A DNA stretch of 33,314 bases, taken from Hydrogenophaga sp. (GTDB lineage: Bacteria; Pseudomonadota; Gammaproteobacteria; Burkholderiales; Burkholderiaceae_C). The stretch lies in the NCBI GenBank assembly GCA_025458915.1, contig JALORL010000011.1, positions 1 through 33,314 of the forward strand, read 5' to 3'. Positions 1 to 9,650 of this stretch are shown piece after piece. The notes below the pieces were generated by a model. The model did not search any database. It saw only the letters and a list, made by a program, of their open reading frames with translations, and had not been told where the DNA came from. A program made the translations under genes and the position numbers. How positions within the stretch are numbered: the stretch's first letter is position 1; each line of letters begins with the position of its first letter.

Positions 1-917
1 CTGATTTCGGTCAGCATGTCGGCCAGCTTCTTCTGGATCAGCTGGTTGGCGGCCAGGGGGCGGCCGAACTGCTGGCGGTCCATGACGTACTGGCGGGCGC
101 GGAAGTAGCAGTCTTCGGCCGCGCCCAGGGCGCCCCAGGCGATGCCGTAGCGCGCACTGTTGAGGCAGGTGAATGGGCCCTTCAAGCCACGAACCTCTGG
201 GAAGGCGTTTTCTTCCGGCACGAACACGCCGTCCATGACGATTTCGCCGGTGATGCTGGCGCGCAGGCCCACCTTGCTGTGGATGGCCGGGGCGCTCAAG
301 CCTTTCCAGCCTTTTTCCAGAATGAAACCGCGGATCTGGCCGCCGTCGTCCTTGGCCCAGACCACAAACACATCGGCGATGGGGCTGTTGGTGATCCACA
401 TCTTGGCGCCGCTGAGGCTGTAGCCGCCGTCGACCTTCTTGGCGCGGGTGACCATGCTGCCGGGGTCGCTGCCGTGGTTGGGTTCGGTCAGGCCGAAGCA
501 GCCGATCCATTCACCCGTGGCGAGCTTGGGCAGGTATTTCTGCTTCTGGGCTTCGCTGCCGAACTCGTTGATGGGCACCATGACCAGCGAGCTCTGCACG
601 CTCATCATGCTGCGGTAGCCGCTGTCCACGCGCTCCACTTCGCGCGCCACCAGGCCGTAGCACACATAGTTCAGGCCGGCGCCGCCGTACTGCTCGGGGA
701 TGGTGGCGCCCAGCAGGCCCAGCTCTCCCATCTCGCGGAAGATGGCGGCGTCGGTCTTTTCATGCCGGAAGGCTTCGGTCACGCGCGGCAGCAGGCGCTC
801 CTGGCAGTAGGCGTGGGCGGCTTCCTGCACCTGGCGCTCGTCGTCGGTGAGCTGGGCGTTGAGGTGGAATGGGTCTTCCCAGCTGAAGCTGGCTTTGGCT
901 TTGGTGGGGGAAAGCAT
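1..917 (-). CDS. gcdH: Glutaryl-CoA dehydrogenase, partial (C-terminus outside window)
   Basis: Flavoprotein of the acyl-CoA dehydrogenase family that oxidises and decarboxylates glutaryl-CoA to crotonyl-CoA in lysine, tryptophan and aromatic-acid breakdown. Reading the minus strand from the ATG at 917-915 gives 305 residues without a stop before the window edge. The N-terminus ([17 protein letters not shown]) and internal stretches such as [45 protein letters not shown] and [18 protein letters not shown] are those I know from proteobacterial GcdH; the last two belong to the FAD/substrate-binding middle domain. The catalytic glutamate lies in the missing C-terminal part. A good Shine-Dalgarno sequence (CGGAGA) precedes the ATG. 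A LysR gene is transcribed divergently, with a dyad in the gap. Family is near certain; substrate is highly likely from the GcdH-specific wording. Confidence 0.9.
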   Translation of the reverse strand, partial: MLSPTKAKASFSWEDPFHLNAQLTDDERQVQEAAHAYCQERLLPRVTEAFRHEKTDAAIFREMGELGLLGATIPEQYGGAGLNYVCYGLVAREVERVDSGYRSMMSVQSSLVMVPINEFGSEAQKQKYLPKLATGEWIGCFGLTEPNHGSDPGSMVTRAKKVDGGYSLSGAKMWITNSPIADVFVVWAKDDGGQIRGFILEKGWKGLSAPAIHSKVGLRASITGEIVMDGVFVPEENAFPEVRGLKGPFTCLNSARYGIAWGALGAAEDCYFRARQYVMDRQQFGRPLAANQLIQKKLADMLTEI

Positions 918-963
918 GGGGTGTCTCCGGAGTGGATGGCGATGGCGCATTGTCCCCCGCTGA

Positions 964-995
964 TGAATACCTGTCTAATATCGAAAAGGTATTCA
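964..995. promoter_or_regulatory. Inverted repeat between gcdH and lysR, probable LysR operator
   Basis: A perfect 9-bp inverted repeat, TGAATACCT (964-972) and AGGTATTCA (987-995), is separated by 14 bp. A third half-site-like copy, CCTATTC, lies at 1008-1014 directly before the LysR start codon. LysR-type regulators usually bind such interrupted dyads in the gap between their own gene and a divergent target. The position next to both start codons suggests control of gcdH and autoregulation. The repeat is seen directly; the function is inferred. Confidence 0.6.
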
Positions 996-1015
996 CCAAT
1001 ACAGAAAGCCTATTC

Positions 1016-1906
1016 ATGGAATTCCGCCATCTGCGCTATTTCCTGGTGCTGGCCGAGGAGCTGCACTTTGGCCGCGCGGCGCAGCGGCTGGCCATTACGC
1101 AGCCGCCGCTCTCACTCAACATCCAGCAGCTGGAAGCCTCGGTGGGTGCGCAGCTGTTCACCCGCAACAGCCGGGGCGTGCAGCTCACCGCCGCCGGGCA
1201 GGCCTTTGTGCCGGCGGCGCGTGCCCTGCTGGAGCGGGCCGGCGCCGCCGCGCGGGAAGCGCGCGAGGTGGCGCAGGGCGTGGTGGGCAGCTTGCAGGTG
1301 GGGTTTGCCGGTACGGTGCTTTACCGGGGCCTGCCGCAGATCCTCAAACGTTTTCACGCCGACCACCCCAAGCTGCGGCTGGTGCTGCGCGAGCTGAGTT
1401 CCAGCGACCAGCTGGTGGAGCTGATGCACGACCGGCTGGACGTGGGTTTCGTGCACACACCGCGCGTGGCCAGCGGGTTTTCGCAGGTGCTGGTGTCGCG
1501 CCAGCCGTTCGTGGCGTGCGTGCCAGCGGGGCACCCGTTGGCCCGCCGGCGCACTTTGGACACGGGGGTGCTGGCCGGCGAGCCGTTTGTTGCCATTTCG
1601 CGCGCGGTGTCCCCGGACTATCACGACCGTATCCTCGGGCTGTGCGCCGACCACGGCTTCCTGCCGGAGGTGCGCTTCGAGCTGCGGCACTGGCTGAGCG
1701 TGGTTTCCGTGGTGGCGCAAGGCCTGGGCGTATCGCTGGTGCCAGAGGCGCTGGCCCAGGCCGGCCTGCCCGATGTGCGCTTCATCAAGCTCCAGGGGGA
1801 GACGCCGCCCTACGACACCCGTTGTCTTTGGAAGACCGATCGCGAGCAGGCAGCCCTGGCGGCATTCCTCGCCGCGGTGCGGGGCTTTGCCCAGCCGATA
1901 CAGTGA
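1016..1906 (+). CDS. LysR-type transcriptional regulator, divergent from gcdH
   Basis: DNA-binding regulator of 296 residues, the usual length for the family. Residues 1-60 form the winged helix-turn-helix (MEFRHLRYFLVLAEELHFG, then RAAQRLAITQPPLSLNIQQL), and the rest is a periplasmic-binding-protein-like effector domain. An in-frame start 84 bases upstream (932) exists, but it would add a non-conserved extension; the canonical MEFRHLRYF start at 1016 is preferred. The divergent position opposite glutaryl-CoA dehydrogenase, with a shared dyad, suggests that it controls gcdH in response to a pathway metabolite. The effector cannot be read from sequence. Confidence 0.92.
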   Translation: MEFRHLRYFLVLAEELHFGRAAQRLAITQPPLSLNIQQLEASVGAQLFTRNSRGVQLTAAGQAFVPAARALLERAGAAAREAREVAQGVVGSLQVGFAGTVLYRGLPQILKRFHADHPKLRLVLRELSSSDQLVELMHDRLDVGFVHTPRVASGFSQVLVSRQPFVACVPAGHPLARRRTLDTGVLAGEPFVAISRAVSPDYHDRILGLCADHGFLPEVRFELRHWLSVVSVVAQGLGVSLVPEALAQAGLPDVRFIKLQGETPPYDTRCLWKTDREQAALAAFLAAVRGFAQPIQ

Positions 1907-1976
1907 GGTGAGCGGCATGGCACGGCGAGGGCGCTTCCGCCGTCCGACGCTGGTCGACAACAAACAAGGATGACGG

Positions 1977-2513
1977 ATGAGCGACAAACAGGTTCTGGTG
2001 CTGGGTGGTGGCTGCTTCTGGTGCACCGAGGCGGTATACAAGGAAGTGCAGGGCGTGACCGACGTGGAGTCCGGCTACTGCAACGGCCATGTGAAGCAGC
2101 CGAGCTACGAACAGGTGTGCACCGGCAGAACCGGCCACAACGAGGTGGTGAAGCTGGAGTACGACACGGCCGTCATCAGCACACGCGAGGTGCTGGAGAT
2201 CTTCTTCGTGGTGCATGACCCCACCACGCTGCACCGCCAGGGCAACGACGTGGGCACGCAGTACCGCAGCGGCATTTACTTCACCACGCCGGAGCAGGAA
2301 GCCGAGGCCAATGCCATCATCGCCGAGCTTTCCCGGGACAACGCCTTCGGGCGGCCCATCGTGACCGAGGTGCTCGCACTGGACAACTACTGGCCCGCCG
2401 AGGCCTATCACCAGGATTTCTTTGAGCGAAACCCGCACCAGGGTTACTGCATGGCCGTGGCGGCGCCAAAGGTGGCGAAGTTTCGCAAGACGTTCGCCCG
2501 GTTGGCGAGGTAG
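1977..2513 (+). CDS. msrA: Peptide-methionine (S)-S-oxide reductase MsrA
   Basis: Reduces the S-epimer of methionine sulfoxide in oxidised proteins, with electrons from thioredoxin. The 178-residue protein is of normal length. It has the MsrA active-site motif GGGCFWCTE near residues 10-18, whose first cysteine is the nucleophile, followed by the family signatures YCNGH, VCTGRTGHNEVV and the C-terminal HQDFFERNPHQGYC, which carries a possible resolving cysteine. A purine-rich AAGGATGACGG lies just before the ATG at 1977. The gene stands alone between a LysR gene and a convergent EamA permease; 70 bp separate it from the LysR stop, so it probably has its own promoter. No MsrB partner is in the window. 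Confidence 0.95.
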   Translation: MSDKQVLVLGGGCFWCTEAVYKEVQGVTDVESGYCNGHVKQPSYEQVCTGRTGHNEVVKLEYDTAVISTREVLEIFFVVHDPTTLHRQGNDVGTQYRSGIYFTTPEQEAEANAIIAELSRDNAFGRPIVTEVLALDNYWPAEAYHQDFFERNPHQGYCMAVAAPKVAKFRKTFARLAR

Positions 2514-2561
2514 TGCCCCCACGCTCCGCCGCTTCGCGGGTCGCTGCCCCGCACCGGGGAG

Positions 2562-2583
2562 GGACCCGGTGCCTCCCGGGTCC
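2562..2583. terminator. GC-rich hairpin between convergent msrA and EamA gene
   Basis: GGACCCGG (2562-2569) and CCGGGTCC (2576-2583) form a perfect 8-bp stem around a 6-nt loop, between two convergent genes. There is no T-tract on either side, so it is not a textbook intrinsic terminator. It may act as a bidirectional 3'-end stabiliser or a weak terminator. Confidence 0.4.
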
Positions 2584-2640
2584 GGGGGCAGATCCGGCTT
2601 GGGGCGGTCCGGCGCCGGATCGATGGGCCCCTTGTGCGCG

Positions 2641-3516
2641 CTAGCGGGCCAATGCAGCCCGCCCGCGTGGCCACAGCACGATCACCGCCAGCCCGCCCAG
2701 CACCAGCGCGCAGGCGGCCAACTTCCAGGCGGGCATCGCTTCGCCCAGACTCAGGGCCGAGGCGCTCATGCCGAACACCGGCACCAGCAGTGCCATGGGT
2801 GTGACGGTGGCCGCCGGGTGGCGGGCCAGCAACCAGTTCCATGCGCCGTAGCCGAACAGGGTGTTGCCCACCGCCTGCCACAGCACGCTGGCCCACACGC
2901 CGCCATCGGCGGCGCGCAGTGCCGACGCCATGACCGCAGGGCCTTCCACGAGGAGGGAAATGGCCAGCAGCGGCGGCACAGCAAACACGCTGCTCCACAC
3001 CATGAAGTGCAGCATGTTCACAGGTCCGAGCGACTTGATCACCATGTTCGCTGCCGCCCAGAAAAACGCGGCGCTCAGGATGAGCCCCAGGCCAGCCAGC
3101 GTGACGGTGGCGTCCAGGTTGGCGGCAATCACGCCCAGACCGGCTACCGCCAGCAGCAGGCCCGCCACCTGAAAACCGCGCACCCGCTCGCGCATCAGCC
3201 ACAGCGACATGCCAATGGTGAAAAACACCTGCAGTTGCACCACCAGCGACGCCAGGCCGGGGGAAATGTGACCGTCAATGGCAAAAAACAGCAGGCCGAA
3301 CTGGCCCGCGCCCAGCAGCACGCCGAACGCCGCCATCGAGCGCCACGGCGCGGTGGGTCGGGGAACGAACAGCAGCCAGGGCAGGGCCGAGAGCGCAAAG
3401 CGCAGCGTGGCAAACAGGAACGGAGGAAGTCCGTCGAGCCCCCAGCGGATCACCACGAAGTTCGTTCCCCAGACAAACACCACCGCAAGGGCGAGCAGCA
3501 GATGGGTGGCGGGCAA
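2641..3516 (-). CDS. EamA family (DMT superfamily) permease, probable amino-acid/metabolite exporter
   Basis: Inner-membrane transporter of the drug/metabolite superfamily with two EamA repeats. The 291 residues contain about ten hydrophobic segments. The N-terminus (LALAVVFVWGTNFVVIRWGL) is close in style to Escherichia coli EamA (YdeD), an exporter of O-acetylserine and cysteine derivatives. The first EamA half covers roughly residues 5-135 and the second 145-280. The furthest upstream start, a TTG at 3516, is preceded by GGAG at a suitable distance. It is convergent with msrA. A sulfur-metabolite role would suit the msrA neighbour, but that is only a guess; the substrate is unknown. Confidence 0.85.
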   Translation of the reverse strand: MPATHLLLALAVVFVWGTNFVVIRWGLDGLPPFLFATLRFALSALPWLLFVPRPTAPWRSMAAFGVLLGAGQFGLLFFAIDGHISPGLASLVVQLQVFFTIGMSLWLMRERVRGFQVAGLLLAVAGLGVIAANLDATVTLAGLGLILSAAFFWAAANMVIKSLGPVNMLHFMVWSSVFAVPPLLAISLLVEGPAVMASALRAADGGVWASVLWQAVGNTLFGYGAWNWLLARHPAATVTPMALLVPVFGMSASALSLGEAMPAWKLAACALVLGGLAVIVLWPRGRAALAR

Positions 3517-3575
3517 TCGGATCTCCGGGGCAGGGGGTGGCTGGCCAGTTTAGCCGCCGCCCCTGCAACCGGCTG

Positions 3576-5451
<1,876 letters not shown>

Positions 5452-5455
<4 letters not shown>

Positions 5456-6252
5456 GCCGAGGCCTCCCGGGCTGCGTGTGGCGCATGACCGACATGTGCG
5501 CCGCTGCACACCGGGGCGTGCTCGTCGAAAGGCTCCTGCATGCGCAGGGCGCGTTGCCAGTGCGCTTCGGTGAGCGCCTCCGCCGTCGGCCCCCAGGCCA
5601 CCGGCTCGCGCGCCAGCAGCAGGGTGAGCGGAAAATGCGCGCGCACCTGGCGCAGGTCATGCAGCACGGCCACCACGGTGCGGCCCTGGCGGTGCCAGCG
5701 GTGCAGCACGGCCAGCAGGTCGTCGGTGGTGCGCTGGTCCACTGCGGCGAAGGGTTCGTCCAGCAGTACGACCGGAGCGTCTTGCAGCATCAGCCGGGCG
5801 AACAGGGCGCGCTGCATCTGCCCGCCCGACAGGGTGTCGATGCTGCGCCGCTCGAACCCGTGCAGGCCCACCGCACCGAGCGCTTCGTTGCACGCCTGCC
5901 GATGCTGTGCGGTGAAGCGCCCCAGCGCTCCCACCTGGTGCCACAGGCCCAGCATCACCATGTCCTGCACCGTGATGGGAAAGCTGCGGTCCACGCTGGA
6001 CTGTTGCGGCAGCCAGGCCACGCGCTGGTGCGCGAGGCCTTGCACCGATCCTTCGATCGGCCGCAGCTGTCCGGCCAAGGCCTTCATCAGCGTGGATTTG
6101 CCTGCCCCATTGGGCCCCACGACCGCAACCAGGGAGCCCGGCGCCACATCCAGGGTGAGGTGGTGCACCGCGGGATGGTGCTCGTAGCCCAGGGTCAGAT
6201 TGCGCAGCGCAATCGTGGGCGTGGGGCATGCGGGTGTTTCGGAGGTGGACAC
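5452..6252 (-). CDS. znuC: Zinc ABC transporter ATP-binding protein ZnuC
   Basis: Cytoplasmic ATPase that powers the ZnuAB importer, 266 residues. Walker A is GPNGAGKST (about residues 46-54), the signature is LSGGQMQR, Walker B is VVLLDEPFAAVD and the H-loop is AVLHD. The C-terminal tail holds several histidines and one cysteine (HAPVCSGAHVGHAPHA), as in many zinc-transport ATPases. The start is a GTG at 6252-6250. It is the first gene of the znuCBA operon and diverges from zur across about 100 bp that contain a dyad. Confidence 0.93.
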
Positions 6253-6282
6253 GGCAGAAGGGACTAAGATATTGCAACTCGA

Positions 6283-6307
6283 TTGCGATAACGGTATCGT
6301 AACGCAA
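6283..6307. promoter_or_regulatory. Dyad between znuC and zur, candidate Zur operator
   Basis: TTGCGATA (6283-6290) and TAACGCAA (6300-6307) form an interrupted inverted repeat with seven of eight outer positions paired. An inner GATA-N4-TATC dyad (6287-6298 region) overlaps it. It lies in the gap between the two divergent transcription units. Fur-family repressors such as Zur bind AT-rich dyads of this size. The match to published Zur boxes is only partial. Confidence 0.5.
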
Positions 6308-6350
6308 CCTGGTTGTGATTAACCGAACGACCTTTGCCGGTTCAATTTCC

Positions 6351-6878
6351 ATGCCACAACGAATTCCCAAGGAAGCGGTGCCGGTTCCGGCCGACATCCA
6401 GTCGCGCCTGGAATCGGCCGGTTTGCGCCGCACCCTGGCCACCCGGGCGGTGCTCGGGCTGTTTCTGTCCCGGCCCGGTACGGGCCTGTCGCATGCCCAG
6501 GCCCAGGCGTCTCTTGCTGCGCGGGGGCTCACCATCAACCGCGTCACGCTCTACCGCCTGCTGGACCGACTGGCTGGCTGTGGTGTGCTGCAGCGCCACA
6601 CCGACGACCAGCGCACCTGGCGTTTCCAGCTGGCACGACCGATGGACGCAGGGGTGGCAGATGCGGAGGCCCGGCCCCGCTTCGAGTGCGATGCCTGCCA
6701 CCGCCAGATTCCCCTGCTGGGGCCGGACGCCTCCACCCGGGCCGCCACCCAGGACCTGATGCAGGCGCTGGCCCGCCTCGGACACGCCGGTGCGCGCATC
6801 GACCTGGCCGTGCATGGCACCTGTGCGTCGTGTGCCGAATCCGGCGCCCCTCAACCTGCCCGGGCTCCCGACGCGTGA
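6351..6878 (+). CDS. zur: Fur-family zinc uptake regulator (Zur)
   Basis: Zinc-sensing repressor of 175 residues. The N-terminal winged helix includes RLESAGLRRTLATRAVLGLF and the recognition region INRVTLYRLLDRL. The C-terminal metal/dimer domain has two CxxC pairs, CDACHR and CASC, which form the structural zinc site of Fur proteins. A GTG 36 bases upstream (6315) is an alternative start, but the ATG at 6351 gives a standard N-terminus. Facing znuCBA and co-directional with a second ABC system, it is far more likely Zur than Fur. Its stop codon overlaps the next start by 4 bp (GTGA), so regulator and transporter are translationally coupled. Confidence 0.87.
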   Translation: MPQRIPKEAVPVPADIQSRLESAGLRRTLATRAVLGLFLSRPGTGLSHAQAQASLAARGLTINRVTLYRLLDRLAGCGVLQRHTDDQRTWRFQLARPMDAGVADAEARPRFECDACHRQIPLLGPDASTRAATQDLMQALARLGHAGARIDLAVHGTCASCAESGAPQPARAPDA

Positions 6879-7543
6879 TTCACACCCGCGATCTGTCGTT
6901 CGCCTACGCGAACAGCCCGGTGCTGCGGTTCCCCGACGTGTCGGTGTCACAGGGCCGCACCCTGTTGCTGCGTGGCGCCTCGGGCAGCGGCAAGTCGACC
7001 TGGCTGGCTTTGGTGGCGGGGCTGCTCAAGCCTTCGAGCGGAAGCATCGAAGTGGCCCGGCAGCCCCTGGCAGAACTCAAGGCGGGTCAGATTGATCGGT
7101 GGCGCGCCCGCGCCGTGGGCTTCCTGCCGCAGCGCCTGCATCTGAGCGAAGCCCTCAGTGTCCGGGACAACCTGGCCCTGGCCTGTTTCGCCGCCGGCCA
7201 GCCGGTAGACCATGCCGCCGTGCAGCACACGCTGGCTGCGCTGGACCTCACACCATTGGCCGCCCGCTACCCGCGACAGCTGTCGGGCGGTCAGGCGCAG
7301 CGGGTCGCCCTGGCGCGTGCCGTGCTCCTGCGTCCGCCCGTGCTGCTGGTCGACGAGCCCACCGCAAGCCTGGACGACGCGGCCTGCGCCGCCGCGCTGG
7401 CGTTGCTGGCCCACACGGCGGAGCAGGGGTGCGCCACCCTGGTGGTGGCCACCCACGATGCGCGGGTCGGGCGCGCCTGGCCCGATGCCCAGCTGCTGAA
7501 CCTGCCGACCCAGCCTGTACCGCAGACGGGAGCACTGGCGTGA
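6875..7543 (+). CDS. ABC transporter ATP-binding protein of zur-linked MacB-like system
   Basis: ATPase of 222 residues in the MacB/LolD-like branch. Walker A is GASGSGKST (about residues 34-42), the signature LSGGQAQR is near 136, Walker B is VLLVDEPTASLDD near 155-167, and the H-loop is VVATHD. The GTG start at 6875 overlaps the zur stop, and its own stop overlaps the permease start (GTGA), so the three genes are tightly coupled. The order regulator, ATPase, permease, small secreted protein, DUF3299 protein resembles the zinc-starvation operon PA4063-PA4066 of Pseudomonas aeruginosa. Transport direction and substrate are inferred from that context only. Confidence 0.88.
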   Translation: MIHTRDLSFAYANSPVLRFPDVSVSQGRTLLLRGASGSGKSTWLALVAGLLKPSSGSIEVARQPLAELKAGQIDRWRARAVGFLPQRLHLSEALSVRDNLALACFAAGQPVDHAAVQHTLAALDLTPLAARYPRQLSGGQAQRVALARAVLLRPPVLLVDEPTASLDDAACAAALALLAHTAEQGCATLVVATHDARVGRAWPDAQLLNLPTQPVPQTGALA

Positions 7544-8772
7544 ACGCGTTCGGCCTGTCCTGGCGCTATCTCTGGTCCAGGCCGCTGGCCACGTCGCTCA
7601 ATCTGATCCTGCTCACCCTGGGCCTGGCGTCCATGGCTTTCGTGATCCTGGTGCGTGACCACGCCGGGCGGGCGTTCGAACGCGACCTGGCCGGCATCGA
7701 CGCTGTGGTTGGTGCCAAAGGCAGCCCGATGCAACTCATTCTTGCGGGCGTGTTTCACATCGATGTGCCGCCCGGCAACATCCCGCTGGTCGAGGCGCGG
7801 CGTCTGGGAGAACACCCGCAGGTGGCGCAGTGGATTCCTCTGAGTCTGGGTGACAACCTGCAAGGTTTCCGCATTGTCGGCACCACCCACGCCTACCCGC
7901 AGCACTACGGCGCACAGCTGTCGCAGGGCGCGCTGTGGAGCGTGCCGCTGGAGGCGGTGCTGGGCGCCCAGGTGGCTGCTTCCACCGGTCTTCAGCCGGG
8001 CCAGGCGTTCCAGGGTGCGCATGGCCTGGGCAACGGCGGTGCGGTGCACGAAGCCACTCCGTACCGCGTCACCGGCGTACTGGCGCCCTGCGGCTGCGTG
8101 CTCGACCGGCTGGTCCTCACTGCCACCGAATCGGTCTGGCAAGTGCACGACGACATCCACACGGACCCTTCAATGGATCCCGCCGAGAGCGCCGAACTGG
8201 CCGAAGCGCTGGCCGCCGAGCGCGAGATCACGATGGCGCTGCTGCGCTACCGCACACCGCTGGCAGCGGCGAGCTTCCCGCGCCACGTGAACCAGTCGAC
8301 CTCCATGCAGGCAGCGGCACCGGCGCTGGAAATTTCCCGGCTGCTACAGATTGTGGGCGTGGGCACCGAATTGCTGCGCGCCCTCACGGCGGTGTTGCTG
8401 GCGGTGGCCGGGCTGTCGGTGTTCATTGCGCTGTGGAATGCCGTGCGCGAACGCCGCGCCGATCTGGCCATGCTGCGCATGCTTGGGGCACCGCCCCGGC
8501 GCCTGGCAGGGCTGCTCCTGCTCGAAGCATTCTGGTTGGCCCTGCTGGCCTGTGCGATGGGCCTGCTTGCGGCGTACGGCCTGGTGGCACTGGCGGGTCA
8601 CTGGCTGGAGGCGGCGCAGTCCTTGGCGCTGGCCCCATGGCGCTGGGTGCCCGACCTGATCTGGGTGCCGGTGCTGGCTGCCGGTGTGGCCTGGCTGGCG
8701 GCGTGCTTGCCGGTCGTTCAAGCCTACCGCATCGATGTTTTTCAACTGCTCAACGCGAGGTCTGTCCCATGA
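7540..8772 (+). CDS. FtsX/MacB-type ABC permease of zur-linked system
   Basis: Inner-membrane protein of 410 residues with the MacB fold. One N-terminal membrane segment (about residues 15-38, LILLTLGLASMAFVILV) is followed by a large periplasmic domain and three C-terminal membrane segments (about 280-405) that form the FtsX domain. A CGC motif (LAPCGCVLDRL, about residue 185) lies in the periplasmic part and could bind metal. The GTG start at 7540 overlaps the ATPase stop. MacB-type permeases usually export or perform mechanical work rather than import, yet the linkage to zur argues for a role in zinc supply. I keep the substrate open. Confidence 0.83.
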   Translation: MNAFGLSWRYLWSRPLATSLNLILLTLGLASMAFVILVRDHAGRAFERDLAGIDAVVGAKGSPMQLILAGVFHIDVPPGNIPLVEARRLGEHPQVAQWIPLSLGDNLQGFRIVGTTHAYPQHYGAQLSQGALWSVPLEAVLGAQVAASTGLQPGQAFQGAHGLGNGGAVHEATPYRVTGVLAPCGCVLDRLVLTATESVWQVHDDIHTDPSMDPAESAELAEALAAEREITMALLRYRTPLAAASFPRHVNQSTSMQAAAPALEISRLLQIVGVGTELLRALTAVLLAVAGLSVFIALWNAVRERRADLAMLRMLGAPPRRLAGLLLLEAFWLALLACAMGLLAAYGLVALAGHWLEAAQSLALAPWRWVPDLIWVPVLAAGVAWLAACLPVVQAYRIDVFQLLNARSVP

Positions 8773-9014
8773 AGCTCCACACCATCTGCATGATGTCCGC
8801 AATCGCCCTGTTCACTTCGCTGGCGGCCGCGCAACACTCCGACAAGGAAATCCAGGAAGACATCCAGCGCCACCGCGCCATGGCCGCCGCCCATGAGGGG
8901 GCAGCCAAATGCCTGGAGTCGGGCAGGGGAGAGAAAACCTGCATGGAGGAACTGCGCGTGGCTTGCAAGGGCCTGGCTCTCGGGAAATACTGCGGCATGC
9001 GGCACGCCCACTGA
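8769..9014 (+). CDS. Small secreted four-cysteine protein in zur operon, unknown function
   Basis: An 81-residue protein that I do not recognise. Residues 1-21 are a signal peptide ending in AAA-Q. The mature part of about 60 residues is helical in composition and carries Cys48, Cys58, Cys66 and Cys75 (spacings X9, X7, X8) and His23, 35, 42, 79 and 81. The four cysteines could form two disulfides in a helical hairpin or hold a metal ion. Its ATG overlaps the permease stop by 4 bp (ATGA), so it is made together with the transporter. It sits in the same operon as zur, like the zinc-binding PA4063, but lacks the long histidine runs of that protein. Confidence 0.75.
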   Translation: MKLHTICMMSAIALFTSLAAAQHSDKEIQEDIQRHRAMAAAHEGAAKCLESGRGEKTCMEELRVACKGLALGKYCGMRHAH

Positions 9015-9069
9015 TGGGTCCGCCGGTTGCCCCGTCCTTCCGACCCACCCTGTTTTGTTGTTCAGCACC

Positions 9070-9642
9070 ATGACTCCTCCGCACTTCCTGCCACGTCGCA
9101 TCTGGCTCCAGCGCCTGTTCGGGTGGGGACTGGGCTTGACATGGCTGGGCACTGCGCGCGCGCAGGCGCTGGGTTCACCCCTGCCGCCGGACGCCACAGC
9201 GCCGGCCCATCCGGGTTCGCTGTCCGGGGGACAAGGTGCGGGGGTGCACAGCCCGCTGAGTCCCATCGCGCCGCTGCCCAAGCGCAATGACGTGCTGGCC
9301 TGGTCTTTGCTGACCGATGTGACCACGCGCGTGGACAACCGCCGCATCGTTCCGGTGTACCCGGCGGCCGTGCGCGCGCTGAATCAGAAAAAACAGCGTC
9401 TGCAGGGCTTCATGATGCCGCTGGAGCCCGGTGAGCAACAACGCCACTTCCTGTTGTCTTCCGTACCGCTCACCTGCGCCTTCTGCACACCGGGCGGACC
9501 GGAAAGCATGGTGGAAGTCCGCACCAAGTCACCGGTGAAATACAGCCTTGGCGCGGTGGTCGTTGAAGGCAAGTTCCACGTGCTGGAAAACGACCCCTAC
9601 GGTCTGTATTACCGGTTCACGGAAGCCGAGGCGGTCCAATAG
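9070..9642 (+). CDS. DUF3299-like exported protein of zur-linked operon
   Basis: A 190-residue exported protein. The N-terminus (RRIWLQRLFGWGLGLTWLGTARA) is a signal peptide with an arginine pair that could suit Tat export. A proline/glycine-rich linker follows, then a domain of about 110 residues with RIVPVYPAAVRALNQKK, GFMMPLEPGEQQRHFLLS and a CxxC (CAFC, residues 136-139) before a glycine/proline turn. This pattern matches what I know of DUF3299 proteins, which accompany MacB-like transporters in zinc-regulated operons. It starts 55 bp after the small protein and is probably in the same transcript. The CxxC suggests redox or metal binding. Confidence 0.78.
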   Translation: MTPPHFLPRRIWLQRLFGWGLGLTWLGTARAQALGSPLPPDATAPAHPGSLSGGQGAGVHSPLSPIAPLPKRNDVLAWSLLTDVTTRVDNRRIVPVYPAAVRALNQKKQRLQGFMMPLEPGEQQRHFLLSSVPLTCAFCTPGGPESMVEVRTKSPVKYSLGAVVVEGKFHVLENDPYGLYYRFTEAEAVQ

Positions 9643-9650
9643 GGCGCCAG

